This document shows positions 31,523 to 41,200 of a DNA stretch of 64,000 nucleotides, piece by piece. This stretch comes from Blastopirellula marina (lineage in GTDB: Bacteria; Planctomycetota; Planctomycetia; Pirellulales; Pirellulaceae). Location of the stretch: positions 310,001 to 374,000 of the forward strand of contig NZ_PUHY01000014.1 in NCBI RefSeq assembly GCF_002967765.1, read 5' to 3'. The translations under genes and the position numbers were made by a program. Each line of letters begins with the position of its first letter. Position 1 is the stretch's first letter. The notes under the pieces are model-generated. The model ran no database searches and had not been told where the DNA came from. It saw only the letters and a list, made by a program, of their open reading frames with translations.

Positions 31523-33175
31523 TTAGAACAGAATGGTCTCTGAGATGAACACGCCATCGCGGCGGAGCGCCGCATTTTCCGAGAAGTTGACCAGGCCTAA
31601 GACCTCGAAGAATGTCCGTTTGCCCGTCTTGCGCTGGTACCTTAAGCCTAATCCGTAGATGGCGTCGCCGTTAAGCGATTGGAAGGCAAACTCGGGCGCG
31701 ATCGATTCGTCCTCGTGATGACGGAAGAACTGCATACCGAGCGAAACACCGTAGTTTTCGCCCAGTGTCATACCGGTCGAGATCCCGACGAGTGGATTGA
31801 CATCGAACGCGGCACGCAAGCGATTGAACCCGCCACCCGCTGCCGAGTTCCACCCTTCTGTGGCGTAGAACAGATTGCAGTAGCCAACCCCCATCTCGAT
31901 ACCTAGTGGGTGGGTTGGAAAGACCTGCGTGTAGTTGGTTTCTAGGACGTACAACTCGCCTCCGCCGCTGCCGGCGTTGTCACCAAATTTGAACAAGGCT
32001 CGGCCGGTACAGGTCAGCTGGCCGTAGAGTGCTGTCCGCGCGATCGCGTAGAAATGTTGATTGCGACCTGGCGCGTCAGGCGTTTCGATGAACAGGTACG
32101 AGGTTTCGTAGAACACCCGCTGGTAGTCGAGGAACCCACTAATGCCATACATTCTCGAGTTGGCGTCGGCCACGTTATCGACGTCGCTTGGGGCGTAGAT
32201 GCCTTGCACGTTCAGATTGCTCGTATTGCCGACGAAGATCGTATTCTTGCTCAGGGCGAGGCCGAGCACTTCGTCGTTCATCAGCAGTTGGTTTTGCAAC
32301 AAGAACGGAAACTTACCAACGGCCAGGTTGATATCGCGAACCGCAAATGGATCGGCGTAGCCTGAGAAGATGCTGTGCAGTTCCCCTTCAAACCAAAAGC
32401 GTTGCGGTGCACCGGTGCTGTTGTCGATGTAGCCGGCCGGGTCGTTAAAGCGATAGTAGGAACCGCCTGTCGATCCCTCGCCCAGCGGTCGGAATTGAAC
32501 GTGGAAGCGTTCGGTCCCGGTCAAACGCAAATCAAGATCAACGATCAGCTGGTGACCAAGCCCGTCACTGCGTGTTTGATTCTGCTTGTACGCAATCGCA
32601 CTGGCCTGATACGAACCGTACGCGACAAACCGAGGATCCCAGTTATAAGCTCCAGGGCCGAACCAATGCAGCAGCGGATGCGACTTGACCGGCTCTTCCC
32701 CGAGGAAGGTGGAAAAGAGAGTGAACGGTTCCGGCTCGACGTAATCTTCCGGCAGACGCAGCAGTTCGTACCCGGTGTGTTGTTCTTCGCCAGGCCAGCC
32801 GAGATGATCCCCTTCCGGGCAGTATAAGTACGACCCGCCATGCTGCCACAGTTCTTGATCAAGGGGTGGTAACGGCTCGTTGTCCCAAGGTTTCTCTTCT
32901 TTCTTGAGCGGGACGTTGGCCAGGATCATGTCCGCTGACGCATCATCCGTCTTGGGCAAACGTGGAAGCTTTCGTCGCATGACTTCCGGTTTAGGGGCCG
33001 GCAGTCGATAAAGCTCGGGATCGGTTTGGGTAGGCGTGGGCTGGTTGGTTTGCTGCGGCAGAGGAGGGGGCGCGAAGATGTTCTCCTCGGCTTGAGCCGA
33101 CGAGGCATACAGCCACGCCACGCAGCACGATTGACCGAGCCGGCGAAGGAAGGTTCGAATGTCGCACGTTATCAT
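31523..33175 (-). CDS. Predicted outer-membrane beta-barrel
   Basis: A 550-residue protein with a signal peptide ending SSAQA, a proline-rich segment (PPPLPQQTNQPTPTQTD), then a long run of alternating hydrophobic/polar strands with aromatic belts (GYCNLFYATEGWN, FVAYGSYQASAIAYKQNQ). It ends in ...GVFISETILF; a terminal Phe is the outer-membrane insertion signal. Its ATG overlaps the cytochrome's stop (ATGA), so the two proteins are made together. A porin housing the multiheme cytochrome, as in porin-cytochrome conduits, is inference. The start at 33175 has GAGG upstream; 33202 is the longer alternative. Confidence 0.75.
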   Translation of the reverse strand: MITCDIRTFLRRLGQSCCVAWLYASSAQAEENIFAPPPLPQQTNQPTPTQTDPELYRLPAPKPEVMRRKLPRLPKTDDASADMILANVPLKKEEKPWDNEPLPPLDQELWQHGGSYLYCPEGDHLGWPGEEQHTGYELLRLPEDYVEPEPFTLFSTFLGEEPVKSHPLLHWFGPGAYNWDPRFVAYGSYQASAIAYKQNQTRSDGLGHQLIVDLDLRLTGTERFHVQFRPLGEGSTGGSYYRFNDPAGYIDNSTGAPQRFWFEGELHSIFSGYADPFAVRDINLAVGKFPFLLQNQLLMNDEVLGLALSKNTIFVGNTSNLNVQGIYAPSDVDNVADANSRMYGISGFLDYQRVFYETSYLFIETPDAPGRNQHFYAIARTALYGQLTCTGRALFKFGDNAGSGGGELYVLETNYTQVFPTHPLGIEMGVGYCNLFYATEGWNSAAGGGFNRLRAAFDVNPLVGISTGMTLGENYGVSLGMQFFRHHEDESIAPEFAFQSLNGDAIYGLGLRYQRKTGKRTFFEVLGLVNFSENAALRRDGVFISETILF

Positions 33176-35145
33176 GGGGCGACCTCGATCGTTCCACACC
33201 ACTCTTGAAGAACGACCACCTGCAATAGGTGTTTGAGGTGAGGTGCTCCGATATGGTCCATCAGCGTCGGTGGTAAATGACGGAAGTTAAGACGGACCTC
33301 GACATGATAAGTGCCAGGTGTGTTGGGCAAATGAACCGGATAGGTTTGACTTTGTTGGGAGAGTGGTGCGAGGCTGCCCTTGGCAAGCCGAAACGTTGGA
33401 GGACGTCCGTATGATTGCGAGATTCCGTTGGCTGGTCGCAAGATGTTGATCGGCATCAAGTGACGATTCACCGACAAGATCACCGAGCGTTCCGTCCCTT
33501 CGGACGTTAACGCAATGAACTTATTCTGGAAGTTGAGTAGATAGCGATCGCGTTGAATCTTGTTCGACATTACCGCATAACTGTGTTCGTCCCGCAGGTC
33601 GCCGTTGCTGTCCAAGTCGCCTGAGGCGAAGATAATGTGGCCATTGCAGTCGCGAACGATTGTTGAGACCCACGCCTGGCGTTCCGCGGTGAAGCCTGTG
33701 GGGAAGCTGTGCCCTGACAACTTGCTGCGGACCGTGACATCGATATTGACCTTCTGGCCTGGTCGGGCAGTAGGTGGTGCGGTGACGTGCACCTCGGCCG
33801 CTTGCGAGAGAACTTCCAGACGCTTCTCGTCCGCGATCTTCAAGCTGTAGCGATTCTTCTTGCGTAGCTCGGTGAGTGTCTCTTGCTCGTATTTGCTGAG
33901 CGAATTCCAATCGCGATAGTCTTTCTCGTACATCCAATCGAGCTTCTCGGGAAACTCGGTATCAGGCAGCATCGAGTAATCGGGGCCCGCGAACGTGTGG
34001 TTGGTGAGATGACGCAAAGGGATCTTCTCTTCCGGAACACCGGGAACGATCGCCGCGCGACCCAGCGGTCGATCGCATTCCTGAAACGGAAGTCCTTGGA
34101 CCGGGCCCATGTGACACATCTGGCACGTGATCCCTTCCTTGGCGGCTGGGCTGTTTTGCCATTCGCTGAACGCCTCTTCCAGGCGAACACCTTGTGGGTT
34201 GATCACGTCGTGACATTCGCCGCAGAATTGCGAGGACTTAATGTATGGGAGTTCGGCCGAGTTGTGCGCGCCGATTTCCGGTCCACCAACTCCGTTGTCG
34301 AACGGGCCGTACATACAAACGTCTTCCAACTTGCCCGGCTCAACTGGAAGACGCCCGCTGTTCTTGTAATGCTTCGTACTGCGACGGTGGCAAGCGACAC
34401 AGGTTACTCCTTCCATCGAAATACGCGATCGATGGACGTTGCGAAGGTTCCCGTTTTCACCGAGTGCGGTCCCAACCGGCGTGTGACATCGAGTGCAGAA
34501 GGTACCTTGCGTACCGCTGGTTCGTTCCATTAAGGTCAGATTGAACGCTTCGAACGCCGGGCTGTGCTGAGCGTACGCATGCATCGAACGGGACCACTCT
34601 TCGTACTGATTGGGGTGGCACGCTTGGCATTGCTTGGCCGAAGGAAATTCCATCTCCGTCAGCGGTGTGATGTTGCAGTGATCGGGCAGACAGTATTCGA
34701 GTGCCCCGTTGGCTATCCAGCGTTTCAGCGATTCTTGCTGACCCGGCGTTAACCACTGCATTTTGTCGGTCGGCATCTCCGGAGTGCGGGGAATGCCAGA
34801 GCCAACTGCGGCGTGCTCGTCCCATTCAACGTATAAGAACAGCGCCGAGTCTTCCGGGCTGCCAGGCACCACCAAGCGATCTTCGCCAATCTTGCCATTG
34901 ATCAGCGCATCGTAACTGGTGAGATCAACCCGATCGGTCCCTGGACGGTGACAGCCGACGCACTTCTGCGTCATCATCATGTAAACGTCAGGCCAATCCT
35001 GGTCGTAGGGGTGAGGCTGCGAGATCGTGTGAGGAACGGCTTCGACCTGAGAGGGAGAGACACCAACAAGCCATAACGCCCCGACCAAGCCTAGACCGAT
35101 GGTCAAGACCGCCAATTGGGAGGTCAATTTCTTCGCTGCTGGCAT
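33172..35145 (-). CDS. Hexaheme c-type cytochrome
   Basis: A 657-residue exported cytochrome. Signal peptide TSQLAVLTIGLGLVGALWLV. Six CXXCH haem-binding motifs are visible: CVGCH, CQACH, CTRCH, CVACH, CGECH and CQMCH, all in the first 350 residues. The first sits in a cbb-type-like motif (QKCVGCHRPGTDRVDLTSYD); the next ones resemble cytochrome c-554/NrfH-like clusters. Residues about 430-640 form a haem-free beta-rich region, perhaps a binding domain. A 4-base overlap couples it to the beta-barrel gene, suggesting electron transfer through the outer membrane. No catalytic site is recognised. Confidence 0.88.
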   Translation of the reverse strand: MPAAKKLTSQLAVLTIGLGLVGALWLVGVSPSQVEAVPHTISQPHPYDQDWPDVYMMMTQKCVGCHRPGTDRVDLTSYDALINGKIGEDRLVVPGSPEDSALFLYVEWDEHAAVGSGIPRTPEMPTDKMQWLTPGQQESLKRWIANGALEYCLPDHCNITPLTEMEFPSAKQCQACHPNQYEEWSRSMHAYAQHSPAFEAFNLTLMERTSGTQGTFCTRCHTPVGTALGENGNLRNVHRSRISMEGVTCVACHRRSTKHYKNSGRLPVEPGKLEDVCMYGPFDNGVGGPEIGAHNSAELPYIKSSQFCGECHDVINPQGVRLEEAFSEWQNSPAAKEGITCQMCHMGPVQGLPFQECDRPLGRAAIVPGVPEEKIPLRHLTNHTFAGPDYSMLPDTEFPEKLDWMYEKDYRDWNSLSKYEQETLTELRKKNRYSLKIADEKRLEVLSQAAEVHVTAPPTARPGQKVNIDVTVRSKLSGHSFPTGFTAERQAWVSTIVRDCNGHIIFASGDLDSNGDLRDEHSYAVMSNKIQRDRYLLNFQNKFIALTSEGTERSVILSVNRHLMPINILRPANGISQSYGRPPTFRLAKGSLAPLSQQSQTYPVHLPNTPGTYHVEVRLNFRHLPPTLMDHIGAPHLKHLLQVVVLQEWCGTIEVAP

Positions 35146-35378
35146 TCGGGGCTTCCTTCCCGCGCTTAAACTCTCTGATACCGATCCATGTCCAGAGATG
35201 AGATGCAGATTGGGGACGCATCCTAATGAAAGGAGTTATCGTCCAGCAATACGAAAGGAGTTAGCTTCCTACCGATTGAGCGGATGTTGCGAATAATCGG
35301 AAGTGTCGCATTGCGCGTTTTAAACTACCAAGCCCGAATAGTTCCACGGAATAGAAGGCAAATAGTTCGTGGGAGGGG

Positions 35379-37856
35379 TCAGGAGTTGCCCGAAAGCTGC
35401 TGAACTGCTTCGATCAACGCTTGATCGTTCGCTTTGGTCGCCGATTGCTGAGCAACCCGCTGCATGGCATCGGCAAAGTTGTCTTCACCGGCTGCCCGCA
35501 ACACGGGGATCTGTGAGATCGCGTGGCGGGTAATCGCAGCATGCACGCTCGCGGCGTCGGTGGAACTGCCTGCTAGCTGCATTGCTTTGTAGTGCCATTC
35601 GCCAGCACTGATCGCAAAGCGGGCCGACCAATCTTGGATGATCGTACTGCAAAGGTCGAAGTCGGCGCCGCGAGCGCCTTCGGCCAACGCCAGGCGAAAT
35701 GCCACGAACTGGCCTGGCGAACCATCAGGCTGCGATTTGGCGGCTTCCAGCAGTTGCTTGGCGATATCGACATGGTCCGAAGCTTCTTTGGCGGAAGCGA
35801 TACGGGCGTTCCACTTCTTGGCCAAAGCATCCCCTGGGGCAGCAAGGGCCGTATCGCTGGGGATCGCAACGGGCTGATTCGTCGCTGGCTTCATGTCGAG
35901 TGGTGCGGTCATTCCCGCGACCAGTTGGGTGATGTCTTCCTGCGGCAGAAAGCCGGTCGCCCACTCTTCTTTCGCACGGTCGACGCCTCCTTCCGGAGTG
36001 ACCAGAAGGAAGGCACCGATGATCTTCTTGGTTTCGACATTCGCTGGCAGCTCCTCTTCGGCGAGGAACTTCGCCAAACCAGGCGGCATGTCGGCCAGCG
36101 TGTAACGTTTGTTCTCCCCGGCCATACGCAGGACCAACCGATTGGCATCCGACTCGACGACGCGCGTCAATGTGCCGTTCACGTCGAGGTCTTCATCGGC
36201 GGGCAATTTGGTTAGCCGCTTCGAGACGGCGTCCCAGAACTTGGTGTTCAGATCGACCACTTGCTGCAAACCTGTCAGCTTCGCCTGGTTCTCAGGGGTG
36301 AGGGAGGTTGCATCGATTGAACTCAAAGCCTGCTGGGCGGCGGAAGGATTACGATCGACCAACTGTTTGCGGGCCACTTCGACGATTTTGGCGACTTGCG
36401 CGGCCGATGTTTCACCACCATTCGCTGGTGCCATATCGGGTGTCGTATCGCTTGACATCTCGTCCGCGCCGTCCGCAGGCATACCCGATGGGGCAGCGGC
36501 GACCATCTCGCTGGCCACATATTTCTTTTTGTCCGCTTCCAGGGCCGCCAACGCACCCCCGTCGGCGCCTGCTTTCATCCACAGATCACGGACGTATTCC
36601 GCTTCTGCTTTAGGAGACAGCAGCAAGTAAGAGGCTTCGATGCGCTGCTTGGCGGCATCGTCCCCTTTCAAACGGCTGATTGCCAAAGCCCGCTGAAAAC
36701 CTTCGGGAAGATTGTCGCGCTCGAATGCCTTGTTCTGATTGGCGAAGCGGACGACGATGCGGTTGTCATCGACGACTGTGACCGTGAACTTGGTCGTTCC
36801 TACAGTCAATTCCTCCTCTTCGGCGAGTGTTTCAATCCCTTCGTTCAGCGCCTTGTTGAACGCCATCAAGTCTTGGACGAACTGGTCGACTTGCTCGAAG
36901 TGGGCCTTTCCCTCGTTGGTTTTGGGCAGCTCGCGGACGTTGTTCAGCGCGATCGAGGCCTTGGCGAAGTCGCGAGCACCGATCCCGGTCCACGCGGTCA
37001 TGAACGCGGTTTGCAGTTCCGCCTGCTGTTCGGGGGTGGCGGTTGGTTCGGGCGGCTTGTTCATCATGGAAGGCATTTCGTCCATGCCAGCCATGGTTTC
37101 GTCTGGGTTGCCAAGGCCCGGGATCGAATTGGCCAACTCGGCCGATGTGGGACGTTTGCCTTGAGGAATGTTGGGTCCGGTTGGCTTTTCTGTTTCGGTC
37201 TCGTCCGGTTCTTCGGCGGGTGTTGCTGGCTCCGCCGGTGCGGGATCTTTCGCTTGCGGGACAGGCTGCGGATCTTGATTTTGCTGGGCGACATCCTCAG
37301 CGGGCTTCATGAAAAAATAATAGTAGCCACCGCCACCCAAGGCGGTGATCAGGACCAGGGCAAAGCCAGCGTAGGTGGTAAACGCCGAGTTGCGGGCCCG
37401 ACGCTTGGCCGTGGATGCGGCAGATTGCTTCTTCGATTGAATTAGCGGTTCGCTTGACGAATCGGACGAAGCAACTGGGCTGGTTGGGGCAGCGCTTGGT
37501 GTTGCAACCGGCGTTACCGGCTGGGAAACAGGCTGAGCAGCGGCGACCGGTTGCGCGGTTGCCGCCGCGGTTTGACCACTGTAGTAGGCTTGCAGCTGTT
37601 GGTCGTAGGCTTGCTTTTGAGCCGGATCGAGCAAACAGTTCTGTGCGAGCTGGATTTCGGAGACGAGTGCTTGTCGGGCAGGCTCGTCCGAAGGAGCCAT
37701 CGGAATGGAAGCCCGGGCCATCGCGTTTTGCGCAGCGACCATAATCTTGCCGCCGTCCGCTTCATACAGCGGCAGACCAAGCAAGGTATAACAATCGGGC
37801 CGGCTCGATACGTTGAGACCCAACCAAGTTTGATAAGGGTTGGTGTTTCCAGTCAT
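35379..37856 (-). CDS. J-domain-like membrane protein
   Basis: An 825-residue protein. The N-terminus (PDCYTLLGLPLYEADGGKIM; QNCLLDPAQKQAYDQQL) follows a J-domain outline (Y.lLGl...) and ends with 'P..r..YD', but the HPD motif needed to stimulate DnaK is missing. An Ala/Pro/Ser-rich linker, one transmembrane helix (AFTTYAGFALVLITALGGGG, about residues 165-185), an acidic Pro-rich stretch and two similar folded modules follow (VTVVDDNRIVVRFANQNKAF and LTRVVESDANRLVLRMAGEN), each with a nearby 'DNLPEGF'/'DMPPGL' motif. The TM separates the J-like region from the modules. A planctomycete-type architecture of unknown role. Confidence 0.75.
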   Translation of the reverse strand: MTGNTNPYQTWLGLNVSSRPDCYTLLGLPLYEADGGKIMVAAQNAMARASIPMAPSDEPARQALVSEIQLAQNCLLDPAQKQAYDQQLQAYYSGQTAAATAQPVAAAQPVSQPVTPVATPSAAPTSPVASSDSSSEPLIQSKKQSAASTAKRRARNSAFTTYAGFALVLITALGGGGYYYFFMKPAEDVAQQNQDPQPVPQAKDPAPAEPATPAEEPDETETEKPTGPNIPQGKRPTSAELANSIPGLGNPDETMAGMDEMPSMMNKPPEPTATPEQQAELQTAFMTAWTGIGARDFAKASIALNNVRELPKTNEGKAHFEQVDQFVQDLMAFNKALNEGIETLAEEEELTVGTTKFTVTVVDDNRIVVRFANQNKAFERDNLPEGFQRALAISRLKGDDAAKQRIEASYLLLSPKAEAEYVRDLWMKAGADGGALAALEADKKKYVASEMVAAAPSGMPADGADEMSSDTTPDMAPANGGETSAAQVAKIVEVARKQLVDRNPSAAQQALSSIDATSLTPENQAKLTGLQQVVDLNTKFWDAVSKRLTKLPADEDLDVNGTLTRVVESDANRLVLRMAGENKRYTLADMPPGLAKFLAEEELPANVETKKIIGAFLLVTPEGGVDRAKEEWATGFLPQEDITQLVAGMTAPLDMKPATNQPVAIPSDTALAAPGDALAKKWNARIASAKEASDHVDIAKQLLEAAKSQPDGSPGQFVAFRLALAEGARGADFDLCSTIIQDWSARFAISAGEWHYKAMQLAGSSTDAASVHAAITRHAISQIPVLRAAGEDNFADAMQRVAQQSATKANDQALIEAVQQLSGNS

Positions 37857-38275
37857 TCCTCGACACTCGCAATAGACAACGTTATCTCAAAGGTAGTCGC
37901 CACCGGAGACTTGTGCTCGACCAATCAATCGAGGTCTCCTGAAGGTTACGACGAGGAGACAACCGATTTTGTTTCGCAAAACGGATACGGCGGTCATCCT
38001 GGGGGGGACTGCGTCGCCAGAGTGGTGTGCAACTCCCCATTGTACTGTCGTTTGGGGAAATCGAAACAGCAAACTCCGATGTTGACGCGACCCATTACCC
38101 TGTTCGTTATCAAGTGGAAAACATCAGGAAATCGGTAAAAATGAACGTTGGGAAAATCTATCCCCAATTGGGATTTACGGAAATCGCTAAATGGCTTGAA
38201 CTCGTCTAACCCCAGGACAGGCAAAACACCCAAAACACCCGGAACTATTGACGAGTGCACTTGAAGGACGCCCCA
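37857..38275. other. Divergent intergenic region
   Basis: About 419 bp hold the promoters of the J-domain-like gene (minus) and the alpha-2-macroglobulin gene (plus). Short frames occur but nothing convincing. A CAAAACACCCAAAACACCC direct repeat at about 38223-38241 sits just upstream of the macroglobulin gene. Confidence 0.4.
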
Positions 38276-41200
38276 ATGACTCAATATTCGTTCGCAAGAT
38301 CGATTCCTATCGCAATCTTAGTCTGCTTCGGGGCCGTGATGGCCGCGTGGCTGGGAATCGGACAGCAAAACGCCCAGCAAGAAGCCCCAGACATCCAACA
38401 GATGGAAACACTCTACAAACAAGGCAATTTCAAGGAAGCCTATGAGGCGGCCGAGAAACTGTTCTTCGATCCCAAGCAGGATCCGAAAGAGCTTGCCCGC
38501 ACGATGAACATCCCGGTCCAGTGTCTGCAGCGGCTAGGACGCTACGCCGATGTCGATAACTTCTTGGAGAAGACCGCGGAAGCTCAAAAGGATGAGTGGC
38601 GCGTGCTGACGCTGCTGGGCAATCAGTACGCTTCGATCAATCATTGGGGCGTGATCAACGACAACAAGTTCGAGCGTGGGCCGGTTCGTGGTGGTGGGAA
38701 GCGCGTCAACAGCTTCCAACGCGATCGCGTACGTGCCTTACAGCTGTATGTCGAAGCGATGAAGCTGGCCGAGAAAGAGCAAGCCGACAAGGATATGGCC
38801 GACCTGTACTTCCAGGTTTCGACCTTCTTTCTATACAACAACTTCGGCCGCGGAGCCTGGGAACTGCAATATCTGACCGACATTGCCGAGCTGCCCGATT
38901 ACGAAGAAGGCTACAGCTACGGTGGCAACAATCAAGGTGCCCCAGTTGATGAAGCTGGAAACCCGATTTTCTATCACCTGCCCGAGTCGTGGGATGCCTC
39001 CAAGAACGATGGCGAGCGGATGCGGTGGGCGATGGACCAGGTAGGCAAATACAACGCCGATCGCCTCGACGATACCCAGTTGCAATGGGCCAACTTCCTG
39101 CAATCTCAGTTTGGCGTCAACACGCTGCAGCAATATCAGTGGTTCTTCACCGCTCGAGCGAGTTCGGATGAAGAGGACGCCACGCCGCAGCTTCTGCAAT
39201 TGGTGACGCTGAAAGAAAACGAAACGATCGCCCGCCTGGCAACCGGAATCAAACGCTTTGAATTACCGGACGAATTCAATCACATTCGTGTCTGGCAGAA
39301 GATCATCGCTGATAAAGCAGGTCGTCGGTCGCAAGCTTACGACAACCTGGCCTCGGTGTTCGAGAACCGTCGCCAATATCCCAAGGCAGCCGAAACGTGG
39401 CGTGCTGCGATTGCTGACGTGGGCAAAGGGAACAACGAGTATCGCCAGAAGCGACTCGATCAAATTATCGGCAACCTGGGCCAATTTCAGGGAGGCAAAG
39501 TGCATGCCGCCGGCCAAGGGGTGACACTGCAATACCTGTTCCGTAACGGAACAGAAGTCGCCCTGACTGCGCATGAAATCAAAGTCGATAAGCTGCTTTC
39601 GGACGTGAAGCAGTATCTGAAATCGAACCCCGGTCGAATCGATTATCAAAAGATGCAATTGCAGCAGATCGGCGAGAAGATCTTGTTCCAAGACGATGGC
39701 GAAGCATACCTCGGTGGCCAAGTCGCCCAGTGGAATGTGAAGCTGGAACCTCGCCCTGATCATTTCGATCGCCGCATCGATATCAACGCCCCGCTCAACA
39801 ACGCCGGCGCCTACATGGTGACCGCCAAGATGCAGGATGGCAACATCTGCAAAGTGGTTGTTTGGGTAGCCGACACGGTGATCGTCAGTAAGCAGTTAGA
39901 CGAAAAGCGTCTTTACTACGTGGCCGACGCGGTGACCGGTAAGCCGATCGAGAAGGCAAATGTCGAATTCTTCGGCTACAAGGTGGAACAGGTCCGCAAT
40001 CAAAATCGCTACTCGGTGCTGACGAAGGACTTCGCGGAATTCACCAGCCCGGATGGCCAGATCACGCTGGGCGAAAACCAAATGCCCCAGCAGTATCAGT
40101 TCCTGGTCATGGCCCGGACCGACGCTGGTCGTCTGGCGTTTCTCGGCTTCCAGCACATCTGGTATCAGCAGCAGCACGATGCCCAATACAACCAGGTTCG
40201 AAGCTACGGTATCACCGACCGACCGGTGTATCGCCCGAACCAGACGATGAAGTACAAGTTCTGGACACGGACCTCGAAGTACGATCAAGACAACGTCAGC
40301 AATTTTGCCGGGCAAGAGATTCGCGTCGAACTACGCGATCCGCAAGGCAACTCGATGTTCGTCAAAATGATGAAGGCGGACGAGTTTGGTGGCGTCAATG
40401 CCGAGTGGGAGATCCCCAGCGATGCCAAGCTCGGCCAGTACCATTTGTTCACCCAATACGGCAGTGTCAACTTTCGCATTGAAGAGTACAAGAAGCCTGA
40501 GTTTGAGGTTACCATCGACGCCCCGTCCAAGCCGGTCGAGCTAGGCGAGAAGGTGACGGCCAAGATCAACGCCAAGTACTACTTCGGCTCGCCGGTGACT
40601 AACGCCACCGTGAAGTACAAGATCGAACGCTCCGAGTACAACAAGCATTGGTACCCGACCGCTCGCTGGGATTGGTGCTTCGGCAACGGATACTGGTGGT
40701 TCGCCTACGACTATCCATGGTACCCAGGCTACGCCAAGTGGGTTGGCTGTATGCGGCCTGCCCCGTTCTGGATTGGTTGGTCGAACAACCCACCTGAGTT
40801 GGTCGCCGAACAAGAGGTCGAGATCGGCGAAGATGGCACGATCGAAGTCGAAATCGATACCGCTTTGGCGAAGGCCTTGCATAGCGATTCCGATCATCAG
40901 TACACCATCACGGCCGAAGTGCGAGATGCCTCACGACGAACGATCGTCGGTACTGGCAAGGTGTTGGTTGCTCGCGAACCGTTTAAGGTCTACACCTGGG
41001 TCGATCGTGGTTATTACAACGTTGGTGACACGATTCACGCCCACTTCCTGGCTCAAACGCTCGATTCGCGCGATGTGGCTGGCAAGGGGTTGCTGAAGCT
41101 GTTGAAGATCACCTACGACGAAAACAACCAGCCGATCGAAACCGAGGTCCAGTCTTGGAATATTGATATGACCGGGCAAGGAAGCGTCTCGCAAACGATG

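Noticed and set aside
38223-38241. CAAAACACCC tandem as a regulatory array
   Set aside because: Only two copies, overlapping a purine-poor leader; too little to call an operator.
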